64,000 bases of DNA from Enterobacter sp. JUb54 (GCF_014298075.1 NZ_CP060418.1:372001-436000); one strand, 5' to 3'; positions 33,072-42,124 are shown, numbered from the stretch's first letter. Notes: generated from the sequence alone by a model not told the origin. Program-made: numbers and translations.

Positions 33072-34102
33072 TTTACAGTGCATTTATTGGCTTTGGTAAA
33101 AGTGCCACCCGCTATCATTTGCCGTACGTACTGGCGCGTAAAGAGACGTTCTGCGTCAAACGGATCTACGACCTGCACCGCGACCCGCAACGCGAAGGGG
33201 CCGATATCTATCGCCATATCGATTTTACCTCGCAGCTGGCGGATATCTTAAATGACCCGCAGATTACCCTCGTCACCATCTGTACCCATCCCGACAGCCA
33301 TTTCGACTATGCCCGGCTGTGTCTGGAACACGGCAAAAACGTGTTGGTCGAAAAGCCGTTTACCACCACTCTTGAGGAGGCGAGGATCCTCTATGCGCTG
33401 GCGCGGGAAAAGGGACTGCTGGTCACTCCGTTCCAGAATCGCCGTTTTGATAGCTGTTTTCTGACCATGAAACAGGCGATCGACAGCGGCAAGCTGGGAG
33501 ACATTATCGAAGTTGAAAGCCACTTTGACTATTTTCGCCCTGAAGCTGAACGGCGTCCAGGCGGGGCCTTTGACGGCGCATTGTATGGTCTGGGCGTTCA
33601 CACTCTTGACCAGATGATTGCGCTGTTCGGCCGCCCTGAGCAGGTCTTCTATCATCTGCGCCATCTCCGGCAACCGCAGAATCCCGATGACACCTTTGAG
33701 GTGCAGCTACTCTATCCGCAGATGAAGGCGATTATCAAAACCAGCCATCTGGTGAAAACCCCTTATCCAAAGTTTATCGTCCACGGTACCCGCGGCTCTT
33801 TTACCCGCTATCAGATAGACCAGCAGGAAACCTCCTTGAAAGACGGGGTGATGCCCGGCGATCCCCGCTTCGCCGCCGAAGAAGCGCTGGCGTTGCTGGA
33901 GTATGTCGATGAGCGGGGGATCTGGTTTCGCGAAGACCGGGTATCGGTGAAAGGCGACTACGGGCGGGTTTATGACGCCATTTTTGCCACCATAACCAGC
34001 GGGGCGGCCAATTATGTCAGCGAAGCACAGGCGCTCACCAATCTGGAGATTCTGGAATCCGCCTTTCACCAACCGTCGCCGGCCTTGATAACCCTGGCCT
34101 GA
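33068..34102 (+). CDS. Gfo/Idh/MocA-family oxidoreductase
   Basis: NAD(P)-dependent dehydrogenase of the glucose-fructose oxidoreductase family, 344 residues. The N-terminal Rossmann fold starts IYSAFIGFGKSATRYHLPYV, followed by VTICTHPDSHFDYARLCLEHGKNVLVEKPFTTT with the catalytic-loop EKPF (about 92-95). The C-terminal domain is alpha/beta (SHFDYFRPEAERRPGGAFDGALYGLGVHTLDQM, with the family His in GVHTLDQM). GGAGG precedes the ATG inside the 3' end of the PTS gene, so translation is coupled. It resembles the YdgJ/YhhX branch. It presumably oxidises a phosphorylated sugar coming from the PTS; the reaction is not known. Confidence 0.92.
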   Translation: MIYSAFIGFGKSATRYHLPYVLARKETFCVKRIYDLHRDPQREGADIYRHIDFTSQLADILNDPQITLVTICTHPDSHFDYARLCLEHGKNVLVEKPFTTTLEEARILYALAREKGLLVTPFQNRRFDSCFLTMKQAIDSGKLGDIIEVESHFDYFRPEAERRPGGAFDGALYGLGVHTLDQMIALFGRPEQVFYHLRHLRQPQNPDDTFEVQLLYPQMKAIIKTSHLVKTPYPKFIVHGTRGSFTRYQIDQQETSLKDGVMPGDPRFAAEEALALLEYVDERGIWFREDRVSVKGDYGRVYDAIFATITSGAANYVSEAQALTNLEILESAFHQPSPALITLA

Positions 34103-34112
34103 GGAGCAACGC

Positions 34113-34955
34113 ATGCAAAGAATACTTAACTGCCGCACCAGTGATTTTGAACGTCAGGTGAGCGGCGAGGTGCTACGGGAAGCCATCCGCGCCGCAGAAG
34201 GGCGGGTGATCATGGCTGAAGTCGCGGCTGACGCGGTGCCGCTGTACACTGAAGTGACCAACGGCGAGCTGCTGGGGGCCTTCGGCGCTGATTTGCTGCT
34301 GGTCAAAGGGATGGACTGCCACACCCAGCGGATTCAGGGCTGTGAAAACTTACGCCACCTTAAGCAGTTAACCGGGCGTCTGGTCGGCGTCAGCCTTGAG
34401 GTACTGGCAGATAATGACGGCGAAAACCCCCGGGCCTGGGATGCAGCACAGGTGGCGCGTCTTCCCGAGGCCAGCTTCTATTGTCTGACGGCCTATGACA
34501 AACCCGGCGTGACGATACAGCGGGTGTGCGAGGCGGTGGCGGAACTGCGGCAGATGACCGACAAGCTGATCCTGGTGGCGAAATTCTATCAACACGGCCT
34601 GGCGCCCAGCGAGGACTATGCGGCCTGCATCAAAGCCGGGGCGGATGGGGTGATGGTTCCGGCACCGTCCAGCTGTCGTGGGGCATCGGAGTCGCGGGTT
34701 GAACAGATTATCATGGCGGTTCAGGCCGCTGGTGGGCTAGCGCTCGCCACCATCAGCAGCAGTCAGGAAGGGGCCGATGAGCACAGCGTCCGTCAGATAG
34801 CGCTGGCCAGCAAACGCTGCGGGGCGGATGTGTACAATTTTGGTGATGCGGGGGTCGCCGGAATGGCCGACCCGCAGGCGGTCTACACGCTCTCGATGGC
34901 GGTACGCGGTCGCCGCCATACCTGGGTGCGGATGGCGGCGTCGCAGCGGCGGTAA
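34113..34955 (+). CDS. TIM-barrel protein of a PTS-linked family, function unknown
   Basis: 280 residues, cytoplasmic, no signal peptide. The alternating strand-helix pattern and phosphate-type glycines fit a TIM barrel: GRVIMAEVAAD, GADLLLVKGMDC, RLVGVSLEVLAD, LILVAKFYQHG, GADGVMVPAPSSCRG, GLALATISSSQEG, GADVYNFGDAGVAGM. Lys and acidic residues at strand ends (VKG, AKFYQH) would fit a lyase or aldolase, but I see no motif that proves it. Homologues appear, to my knowledge, beside lactose/cellobiose-type PTS genes. It is ten bases downstream of the oxidoreductase and probably takes the next step on the same intermediate. Confidence 0.75.
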   Translation: MQRILNCRTSDFERQVSGEVLREAIRAAEGRVIMAEVAADAVPLYTEVTNGELLGAFGADLLLVKGMDCHTQRIQGCENLRHLKQLTGRLVGVSLEVLADNDGENPRAWDAAQVARLPEASFYCLTAYDKPGVTIQRVCEAVAELRQMTDKLILVAKFYQHGLAPSEDYAACIKAGADGVMVPAPSSCRGASESRVEQIIMAVQAAGGLALATISSSQEGADEHSVRQIALASKRCGADVYNFGDAGVAGMADPQAVYTLSMAVRGRRHTWVRMAASQRR

Positions 34956-34993
34956 ATGCAGCATGCCGCCCGGCTGGCGGGCGGCATCTTCGC

Positions 34994-36337
34994 TTAGTGG
35001 CGTACCAGGGTGGCGAAGTAGTAGACCAGCGGAATGGCGAGGATCCACAGTCCCAGCGGGATCTCGCGCCATTTGCCGGCAACGGTTTTAATCATGATGT
35101 AGAACAGCAGCCCGCCGGCAATCCCGGTGCCGAAGCTGTTAGCGATCAGGGTGATCATCACCATCATCAATACCGGCAGCCCGTCGGTGAAATTAGCCAG
35201 ATCGACTTTGCGCAGGCCGCTGAACATATTCAGACCGATCAGGATCAGCGCCGGGGCGGTGGCCTCTTTGGGGATCATCAGGGCCACCGGGGTGAACAGC
35301 AGCATCAGCAAAAACATCACCGCTGCCGCCAGCGCCGTTAACCCGGTTTTGCCCCCGGCTTCTGCCGCCGCTGACGACTCAATCAGCGCGGTCGCCGCTG
35401 GAATACCCAGCCATGGGCCGATGGCGGCGGCGATTGAGTCGACCATAAATGGCCGGTTGATCTGCGGCATATTGCCTTCGTCATCCAGCAGCCCCGCTTC
35501 GCCGCCGACCGCCAGGGTGGTCCCCATGGTGGAGAAAAACTCGGAGGCGAAAAAGACGAACAGGAACGGCAGGAAGGCGATATTCAGCGCTCCCAGCATA
35601 TCGATATGGCCCAGCACCGGCGCCAGCGAGTGCGGCATATCGATAAAGCTGGCGGGTAAGCGGGTCACGCCGGCAGGAATGCCGATAAGCGTCGCAAACA
35701 GAATTGCCCACAGAATAGCCCCTGGAATGCGCCGTGCCTGCAGGGCGATAGCGAGAAACAGGCCGCACAGCGCCACCAGCGCGCCAGGGGAAAGGAAATC
35801 TCCCAGCATCAGGGCGTTGGTTTTGGCGTTTGCCAGCACCAGGCCTGCGTTGCGAAAACCAAGCACCGCCACAAACAGGCCGATCGAGGCCGTCAGCCCC
35901 AGCTTGATGGACTGCGGCACCGAACGGGTCACCACTTCACGCAGGCCGAATGTGGTGAGCAGGAAGAACAGGATCCCAGACCAGCAGGCAATACCGAGCC
36001 CGATTTGCCAGCCGATACCCTCACTGCCGGCCAGCGTCACGCCCACCAGCACCGAGCCGCCAATGCCTGGGCCAACGATAAACGGCAGGTTGGCATAAAA
36101 GGCCATCAGCAACGTTCCGGCGACGAACACCAGAATCGTCCCGGTGGTGGCGGCGCCTTTGTCCATACCGCCCACCGCCAGCAGGCCGGGGATCACCACC
36201 AGCAGATAGGCGGCGGCAAGAAAGCCGGTCACCCCGGCGAGACATTCGGTACGCAGCGTGCTGCCGCGGGAGCGCAGGGCAAAACGCCGCTCCAGCCAGC
36301 TTCCCTGCGCGGAGGTATGCAGTGTGTTGTCGGCCAT
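34994..36337 (-). CDS. NCS2-family purine permease
   Basis: Proton-coupled nucleobase transporter of the AzgA-like NCS2 group, 447 residues, about 12-13 hydrophobic segments. Family features include GVTGFLAAAYLLVVIPGLLA at the start, PFIVGPGIGGSVLVGVTL, SIKLGLTASIGLFVAVLGFRNAG, FFASEFFSTMGTTLAVGGEAGLLDDEG and STALIESSAA-type PAATALIESSAAAEAGGKTGL. These match adenine or hypoxanthine/guanine permeases (AdeP/AdeQ/PurP). It lies two bases downstream of the adenine deaminase gene on the same strand, which points to adenine as substrate. Confidence 0.9.
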   Translation of the reverse strand: MADNTLHTSAQGSWLERRFALRSRGSTLRTECLAGVTGFLAAAYLLVVIPGLLAVGGMDKGAATTGTILVFVAGTLLMAFYANLPFIVGPGIGGSVLVGVTLAGSEGIGWQIGLGIACWSGILFFLLTTFGLREVVTRSVPQSIKLGLTASIGLFVAVLGFRNAGLVLANAKTNALMLGDFLSPGALVALCGLFLAIALQARRIPGAILWAILFATLIGIPAGVTRLPASFIDMPHSLAPVLGHIDMLGALNIAFLPFLFVFFASEFFSTMGTTLAVGGEAGLLDDEGNMPQINRPFMVDSIAAAIGPWLGIPAATALIESSAAAEAGGKTGLTALAAAVMFLLMLLFTPVALMIPKEATAPALILIGLNMFSGLRKVDLANFTDGLPVLMMVMITLIANSFGTGIAGGLLFYIMIKTVAGKWREIPLGLWILAIPLVYYFATLVRH

Positions 36338-36339
36338 GT

Positions 36340-38151
36340 TCAGGCTCCCCGATGATTATTGTTGTGATCGGTTGGGACCGGGGTTTCCCGGCATGCTATC
36401 AGCGGTTCGACGATCTGGCGGGTAGTGCCATCGGTCAACCCTAAATCGGTCAAATGTGGCCCGGCATTACAAGCGAGGCAGGTTCCCTCAATGGCCTTAA
36501 ATACCCGGTAGGGCGGTTCCCAGTCGGCGATTTCCGCACTGAGGTCGCGTAATTCACGGAACTGCTGCGCCAGTTCGGCGGCCGGCAGGTCGGACAGCAT
36601 ACCGGCAATCGGCATCGCCACGTGGGCCAGAATGGCGCCTTGCTGAGCGAGCGCCATTCCGCCGCCGGAGACAATCAGCTGATTGGCAGCCTGGGCCATG
36701 TCTGCAGGATGACGTCCCAGCACCACGAGGTTGTGGGAGTCGTGGGAGTAGCTGGTGGCGATGGCGCCGCGCAGCTCACCCCAGCCTTCGAGCAGGGCGA
36801 TTTGCGGCTTGGCCTGGTGACGTCCGTGGCGGTGCTTCACCCAGATCAGGCTGAAGCCTTCCGGGAGCTGGATTTCGCCGTCGCGAACCTGCACCTCGAC
36901 CTCTCCCCATTGGGTAAAGCGCGCGCCGCGGATATGCCGCAGACGGGCCACGCCGTGCACGATGCCGGGCACCCGCAGCACAAAATCCGCAGCCTGTAGC
37001 GGCGCCATCTGGAGCGTATCGCGCGGCGGCAAGACGCCAGCAGCCGCCGGGATCGGCTGGAGGATCGCGCCGTCACGGGCGATCGACTTCCCGGCCACAA
37101 AGACCTCACGGGCCTGCAGAGTTTCGAGGCTGTCAAAGACCACCAGATCGGCGCGGCGACCGGCGGCAATCAGCCCCAAATCGTTACGCTGCAGGCGAAT
37201 CGCGGCGTTGAGGGTCGCGAAGCGCAGGACGTCGGTGGCGGCCAGACCGTGGCTAATCAGCAGGTTGAGCAGGGCGATAATCCCGCCTTTTTCCAGCAGC
37301 ATATCCGGCGGCACATCGTCGGTGCAGACGGTGATCTGCGAGGAGAGATGCGGGAGGGTTTTCAGGGCCTTCACGATATCCGGCAGCAGATACGGATGCG
37401 AGCCGCGCAGTTCCAGAGTCAATCCGGCGCGCAGCTTTTCCAGCGCATCTTCCGCTGAGGTCAGCTCATGATCGGAGGTCACCCCGGCGGCAAGGTAGGC
37501 CTGCAGGTCGGCGCCGCTCAGGCCGCGGGCGTGGCCTTCGATCAGCTTGCCGCTGTCGAGACCAGCCTGGACAATCTCCAGCATCCGCGCGCTACCGTTG
37601 AGCACCCCGTGCATGTCCATTACTTCCGCCACGCCGCAGACTTCCGGCCATGCCAGCATGGTGGTCATCTCGGCGCCGGCGAAATCCGCCCCCGACATTT
37701 CCAGTCCTGGGGTCGATGGCACGCTGGAAGGGGCGGCAACCATCACCTGCAGCGGCAGATGGCGGCTGGCGGCGACGGCATAGCGAACCCCCTCCACGCC
37801 GAGGACGTTGGCCAGCTCATGGGGATCCCAGAAGACCGCCGTGGTCCCTTGCGCAAGGACGATTTCGGCGTAGCGCTCGGGCGGCAGATGGGAGCTTTCA
37901 AGATGGACGTGGGTATCGATCAGCCCCGGCGAAAGGTAGGCGCCTTCCAGCGACTGGCACTGGTGCGCGTCCGTCCGGCTGCCGCGCGGATGCACGCTGG
38001 CGATCATCTCGCCAACGATGCCGACATCGGCGGCGCGGACTTCGCCGGTGACCATATCGACGATATGCCCGTCGGTCAGTAACAGGTCAAACGGTGTTTC
38101 GCCTCTGGCGGCCTGGACGGCACGGCGGCGGTTTTCTGCATTGCTGGACAT
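36340..38151 (-). CDS. ade: Adenine deaminase
   Basis: Metal-dependent amidohydrolase converting adenine to hypoxanthine and ammonia in the cytoplasm. 603 residues. The composite-barrel core has the metal motif DTHVHLESS (His81, His83) and later VFWDPHELANVLG, GLSGADLQAYLAAG, SDHELTSAEDALEKLRAG and ITVCTDDVPPDML. The C-terminal adenine-deaminase domain ends near EGTCLACNAGPHLTDLGLTDG. GGAG precedes the chosen ATG by five bases; an upstream in-frame start has no ribosome site. It forms a two-gene operon with the permease. A PurR-like operator overlaps its likely promoter, and a LysR gene is divergent. Confidence 0.93.
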   Translation of the reverse strand: MSSNAENRRRAVQAARGETPFDLLLTDGHIVDMVTGEVRAADVGIVGEMIASVHPRGSRTDAHQCQSLEGAYLSPGLIDTHVHLESSHLPPERYAEIVLAQGTTAVFWDPHELANVLGVEGVRYAVAASRHLPLQVMVAAPSSVPSTPGLEMSGADFAGAEMTTMLAWPEVCGVAEVMDMHGVLNGSARMLEIVQAGLDSGKLIEGHARGLSGADLQAYLAAGVTSDHELTSAEDALEKLRAGLTLELRGSHPYLLPDIVKALKTLPHLSSQITVCTDDVPPDMLLEKGGIIALLNLLISHGLAATDVLRFATLNAAIRLQRNDLGLIAAGRRADLVVFDSLETLQAREVFVAGKSIARDGAILQPIPAAAGVLPPRDTLQMAPLQAADFVLRVPGIVHGVARLRHIRGARFTQWGEVEVQVRDGEIQLPEGFSLIWVKHRHGRHQAKPQIALLEGWGELRGAIATSYSHDSHNLVVLGRHPADMAQAANQLIVSGGGMALAQQGAILAHVAMPIAGMLSDLPAAELAQQFRELRDLSAEIADWEPPYRVFKAIEGTCLACNAGPHLTDLGLTDGTTRQIVEPLIACRETPVPTDHNNNHRGA

Positions 38152-38194
38152 AACAACTCCGGCACAAGGATAATGGTGATACTCTAGGCGCACA

Positions 38195-38206
38195 GCAAAC
38201 GTTTGC
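38195..38206. promoter_or_regulatory. PurR-like operator of the ade operon
   Basis: GCAAACGTTTGC is a perfect 12-bp palindrome and matches the core of the PurR consensus (ACGCAAACGTTTNCNT). Reading leftward, TTGCTG within it and CATTAT 17 bases on could be the -35 and -10 of the deaminase gene, so PurR would block the promoter. Confidence 0.75.
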
Positions 38207-38211
38207 CCAGA

Positions 38212-38226
38212 TGAATAAATTTATCA
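38212..38226. promoter_or_regulatory. AT palindrome in the ade/LysR gap
   Basis: TGAATAAATTTATCA contains the perfect palindrome ATAAATTTAT. It lies 50 bp before the LysR start, where a LysR protein would bind to control itself and its divergent target. Assignment is by position only. Confidence 0.4.
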
Positions 38227-38275
38227 CCCGATAAGCTCGGGTTATTCTGCCTGACTACCCTTAGCGAAGAACACC

Positions 38276-39217
38276 ATGACCGAACCATGGCAGCGCCTGC
38301 CCGCGCTTTCCCTCAAGCAGCTACAGTACTTTGTCACCCTGGCGGAGCTGCGTCATTTCACCGATACCGCCAACCGCCTGGCCATCAGCCAGCCGGCGCT
38401 GAGCAGCGCGCTGCGTCAGGTTGAAACCGTGCTCGGCGGCAAGCTGGTGAACCGGACCGCCGCTGCGGTGACCCTGACCGAACTGGGGGCGGCGATTTTG
38501 CCCCACGCCCGCCGGGTGCTGAGCGTGGCCCAACTGGCGTTTCAGGATATGCAGCAGATCGTGGCGGCCGGCGGCGATGGCACCGTGCGGATTGGTCTGG
38601 TGCCTTCGGTGAGTTCGCTGCTGTTTCCACTGCTGCCGCAGCTGCTGGCGCAAACCTTTCCCCGGCTGCGGGTCGAGTTCCACGACCAGACCAACGATGC
38701 GCTGGTGCGGGAGCTGCAAAGCGGCAAGATTGACTTTGGCATTGGCGCTATCGACAGTTCGCTGCCCGCAGAGTTGCAGGTCTACCCGCTGCGGGAAGAT
38801 CCGTTTGTGGCGGTGCTGCACTACGACGACCCGCTGGCGGCGCAGCCGCATTTACGGTGGAAACTGCTGGCCGGGCGCGATATTGCGGTGTTCTCGAAAG
38901 GCAATATCCAACGTCTGGTTGGCGCACTGGCGGAGAGCCATCGCCTGACCCTGAATACCCGGTATCAGGTGGACTATATCGAAACCCTGTATGGCCTGGT
39001 GCGTTCGCGCCTGGCGATTGCCATCCTGCCGGAGCTTTATACCACCCATTTACAGGACCCGGCGTTGCAGATAGCGCAGCTCCAGCAGCCGGCGCTGGCG
39101 CGTACCGTGGCGTTAATGCGCGGGCCGCAGCCGCTGCCGCCGTTAATTGAAGAGTGTTTTTTACTGTTGCTGAGTTCGCTGCGCGAATCGGCGGCGCGCC
39201 TCAGGACAGAGGGGTAA
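38276..39217 (+). CDS. LysR-family regulator divergent from adenine deaminase
   Basis: LysR-type transcription factor, 313 residues. The HTH covers about 10-70 (LSLKQLQYFVTLAELRHFTDTANRLAISQPALSSALRQVE). The effector domain covers about 100-300 (GTVRIGLVPSVSSLLFPLLPQLL), of the OxyR/CynR-like subgroup without cysteines in redox positions. It shares a 124-bp control region with ade, so the ade-permease operon is its likely target, perhaps in answer to a purine. A hairpin with T run on the opposite strand separates it from the alkyl sulfatase gene. Confidence 0.9.
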   Translation: MTEPWQRLPALSLKQLQYFVTLAELRHFTDTANRLAISQPALSSALRQVETVLGGKLVNRTAAAVTLTELGAAILPHARRVLSVAQLAFQDMQQIVAAGGDGTVRIGLVPSVSSLLFPLLPQLLAQTFPRLRVEFHDQTNDALVRELQSGKIDFGIGAIDSSLPAELQVYPLREDPFVAVLHYDDPLAAQPHLRWKLLAGRDIAVFSKGNIQRLVGALAESHRLTLNTRYQVDYIETLYGLVRSRLAIAILPELYTTHLQDPALQIAQLQQPALARTVALMRGPQPLPPLIEECFLLLLSSLRESAARLRTEG

Positions 39218-39242
39218 ACCGGGCGTTCAGTATCTTACAGGC

Positions 39243-39277
39243 AAAAAAATACCCCACAGCCACAGGCTGCGGGGTAG
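39243..39277 (-). terminator. Intrinsic terminator of the alkyl sulfatase gene
   Basis: TACCCC-CAGC at 39250-39260 pairs with GCTGCGGGGTA with one mismatch. On the minus strand it is followed by seven T, placed just after the sulfatase stop. Confidence 0.85.
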
Positions 39278-39296
39278 GGTAAGTCACTGAATAAAC

Positions 39297-41273
39297 TTAC
39301 GGAGTAACGATGTTGAACCAGAACTCAAACTTGTCCATATAGCTCAGCATTTCGTCCAGCTTCGCGGCATTACCGGTAATGGTCACGTCACCATTATCGA
39401 CAGCCTGCTTCAGCGTTTCCTGCTTCAGGATGATCTTGTTCAGCGCATCGCGGCTCAGCGTGATGTTGGCATCCGCGTCTTTCGCTTCAACGTTAGCGGT
39501 ATGGTTCAGTACGCCGTTTTCCAGTTCCAGCTTGTACTTGCCGCCGTCTTTGCCAAGGTCAATGTTGAAGGTCGCTTTAGCATTGCCTGCTTTCTCGCCG
39601 TTGATATGCACGCCCAGGTAATCGAAGAACATTTCCGGGGTCATTGCACGCACGGTATCCGGGCTGGCGGTGTTCGGCGTCGGCAGTTGCTGCACGCCGT
39701 TACGCAGTTCCTGAGCACCGGTCAGGTAGAAGTTACGCCACGTACCCGCTTCGGCCTGGTAACCCAGCTGCTCCAGCGCATCCGCTTCCAGGTTACGCGC
39801 TTCCTGGTTTTTCGGGTCAGCAAAGACGACTTTGCTGGTGACCTGAGCAACCCAACGGTAATTACCCTGGCTGTAATCTTCTTTGGCTTTCTTCAGCACG
39901 TTGCTCGCGCCGCCCATGTAATCAACAAACTTCTTCGCCGCTTCTTCTGGCGCCAGTTCGTCGAGGGTTGCCGGGTTGCCATCGAACCAGCCGAGATAGA
40001 ACACGTAGGTGGCTTTCACGTCGTGGCTGACGGAACCGTAGTAACCGCGGCTTGCCCACTGTTTTTCCAGTGACGGCGGCAGCTTGAAGTTCGCGGCGAT
40101 CTCATCACGGGTCAGGCCTTTGTTGGCCAGGCGCAGCGTCTGGTCATTGATAAAGCGATACATGTCGCGCTGACCTTTCATCAGCTTAACAATGTTTTCG
40201 TTACCCCAGGTCGGCCAGTGGTGCTGCGCGATAATGACTTCGGCATCGCTGCCCCAACGCTCGATGGCGGCGTTGATATATTTCGACCATGCCAGCGGAT
40301 CGCGGATTTTCGCGCCACGCAGAGAGTAGGTGTTGTGCAGCGTATGGGTTACGTCTTCTGCTGCTTCAATCAGTTTCTTCTCTTTGATGTACCACAGCAT
40401 TTCTGACGGCGCTTCAGAGCCCGGCGCCATCATAAAGTCGTAGGTCAGGCCATCGATAACTTCTTCTTGCCCGGTATGGGTGATGTAGTCCGTTGGCTGC
40501 AGCAGGGTAACCGTACCGGCAGAGGTGGTGGTCCCCAGACCCGCGCCGACCTGGCCTTTCGCGTCAGGCTTCAGCAGGTTACCGTACATGTAGCTGGCGC
40601 GACGGCTCATGGCGTTACCGGCCATAATGTTTTCAGACACGGCTTCTTTCATGAATCCGTCCGGGGCGTAGATTTTCACTTTGCCCGCTTTCACGTCTGC
40701 TTCATCAACCACACCACGGATACCGCCGTAGTGGTCTACGTGGCTGTGGGTGAACAGCACCGCAACGACCGGTTTTTTACCACGGTTTTTGTAGTACAGG
40801 TCCAGGGCTTCTTTCGCCGGCTCTGCAGACAATAACGGGTCAATAATGGTGATGCCTTTATCGCCTTCAACAATGGTCATGTTGGAGAGATCGAGGTTAC
40901 GAATCTGATAAACGCCGTCGGTGACTTTATACAGGCCGCTGATATTGATCAGCTGAGACTGACGCCACAGGCTTGGGTTAACGGTCGCAGGCGCTTTTTC
41001 GCCTTCTTTAATGAAGTCGTACTTCGCCGGGTCCCAGATAACGTTACCTTGTGCGCCTTTAATCACTTCTTGTGGCAGCGCGGCAACAAAACCTTTGTGC
41101 GCATTTTCAAAGTCAGTTTTGTCGGCAAACGGCAACTTATTATAAAGCGCGTTATTTGCCTGTTGAGTGGCTTCTGTTGCATCTTTCGGCATAACCTGCG
41201 CGAAAGCGGAAACAGAAAGAGAAGTTAAAACACCGGCCAGTGCCAGATGTTTTGCGATCTGATTTAATTTCAT
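39297..41273 (-). CDS. Alkyl sulfatase, SdsA1/YjcS type (metallo-beta-lactamase fold)
   Basis: Secreted or periplasmic hydrolase of primary alkyl sulfates such as dodecyl sulfate, giving sulfate and the alcohol. 658 residues. The signal peptide is about 25 residues (SVSAFA before QVMP). The zinc-binding motif is THSHVDHYGG (His176, His178, Asp180, His181) in the metallo-beta-lactamase domain (about 120-380). A dimerisation domain follows, with a C-terminal SCP2-like domain (about 525-658) that binds the alkyl chain. The gene has a strong terminator and a divergent winged-helix regulator gene. It is full length for the SdsA1 group. Confidence 0.93.
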   Translation of the reverse strand: MKLNQIAKHLALAGVLTSLSVSAFAQVMPKDATEATQQANNALYNKLPFADKTDFENAHKGFVAALPQEVIKGAQGNVIWDPAKYDFIKEGEKAPATVNPSLWRQSQLINISGLYKVTDGVYQIRNLDLSNMTIVEGDKGITIIDPLLSAEPAKEALDLYYKNRGKKPVVAVLFTHSHVDHYGGIRGVVDEADVKAGKVKIYAPDGFMKEAVSENIMAGNAMSRRASYMYGNLLKPDAKGQVGAGLGTTTSAGTVTLLQPTDYITHTGQEEVIDGLTYDFMMAPGSEAPSEMLWYIKEKKLIEAAEDVTHTLHNTYSLRGAKIRDPLAWSKYINAAIERWGSDAEVIIAQHHWPTWGNENIVKLMKGQRDMYRFINDQTLRLANKGLTRDEIAANFKLPPSLEKQWASRGYYGSVSHDVKATYVFYLGWFDGNPATLDELAPEEAAKKFVDYMGGASNVLKKAKEDYSQGNYRWVAQVTSKVVFADPKNQEARNLEADALEQLGYQAEAGTWRNFYLTGAQELRNGVQQLPTPNTASPDTVRAMTPEMFFDYLGVHINGEKAGNAKATFNIDLGKDGGKYKLELENGVLNHTANVEAKDADANITLSRDALNKIILKQETLKQAVDNGDVTITGNAAKLDEMLSYMDKFEFWFNIVTP

Positions 41274-41381
41274 TGAAGGGCCTCTTGGATAATTTTGTCA
41301 TGTTCAACAAATAATGATGAAGTGACAAAAGCAAATCTGGAGTAACTGTTGAGCATTGTAAGGGAATTGAATTAGTGCGAT

Positions 41382-41397
41382 AGTCCCAAATGGGACT
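41382..41397. promoter_or_regulatory. Inverted repeat between sulfatase and regulator genes
   Basis: AGTCCCA-AA-TGGGACT is a 7-bp perfect dyad in the 215-bp divergent gap. Its place makes it a candidate operator for the neighbouring regulator. No further evidence. Confidence 0.4.
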
Positions 41398-41488
41398 GGC
41401 CGTTGATCAGGATATGTTCACGGTGAATAGACAGTGCGTTCACTGCTATACTTCAGTTGTTGGTACAGGGGACAGAAAGGGGAATGGT

Positions 41489-42124
41489 GTGAATTTTCAG
41501 GACGTGCATAGCTATTATCAAGGACTTAAAATAGACACCTATCTGGCGGAAATAACCGAAGAAGGCGAGTTGCTGTCCGTTGCGCTAAATAAAAAATTAG
41601 TATTAAAGCCCGAATGTATCTATTTTTGCGTTAAAGGTTCTTTGGCCATGGTGATGCCCGATAATGGACTCATGATTGGTAATACGATTGAACATATGCC
41701 GGTAGGGTTGCTGGAAAGATATTGTCCCCTGGCGAAGTTTGAATATATTGCGGTGGCGCCAGCGGAGGTTATTAAAATATCCTACGAGGCGTTTGATCGT
41801 ATTTTTATGAAAAACGATCCGCAGCGTATCCAGGAGCTGACGACCATTCTGCTGTATATGACCATCTTTACCATCGACCTGCATAACGAACGGCGGCAGC
41901 TGACCAGCTACCAGACGATCCGGCCGATGCTGTTCCGTTACCTGTATCGTCAGAACGCTCATAAGGGCGAAACCGAGGGGCTGGCGCTGTTTATTATCCG
42001 TCGGACCAACCTGTCGCGAACCCACGTTTTCCGGGTGCTGGCCGAGCTGAAAGCCGGGGGCTACATCACCATGGAGAGAGGCAAGCTGGTTTCCATTGAC
42101 CGACCGCTGCCGGAAGATTATTAA
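41489..42124 (+). CDS. Winged-helix regulator of the IprA/YaiV type
   Basis: Crp-fold-like regulator, about 211 residues from a GTG start. The N-terminal half (about 20-110) resembles a degenerate cyclic-nucleotide-type beta barrel (LSVALNKKLVLKPECIYFCVKGSLAMVMP). The C-terminal winged helix (about 140-205) has RPMLFRYLYRQN and FIIRRTNLSRTHVFRVLAELKAGGYITMERGKLVSI. The GTG was chosen because AAAGGGG stands six bases before it; a longer frame from 41390 has no ribosome site. The gene is divergent from the alkyl sulfatase, which makes that gene its probable target. Related proteins are numerous in Klebsiella and mostly uncharacterised. Confidence 0.8.
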   Translation: MNFQDVHSYYQGLKIDTYLAEITEEGELLSVALNKKLVLKPECIYFCVKGSLAMVMPDNGLMIGNTIEHMPVGLLERYCPLAKFEYIAVAPAEVIKISYEAFDRIFMKNDPQRIQELTTILLYMTIFTIDLHNERRQLTSYQTIRPMLFRYLYRQNAHKGETEGLALFIIRRTNLSRTHVFRVLAELKAGGYITMERGKLVSIDRPLPEDY

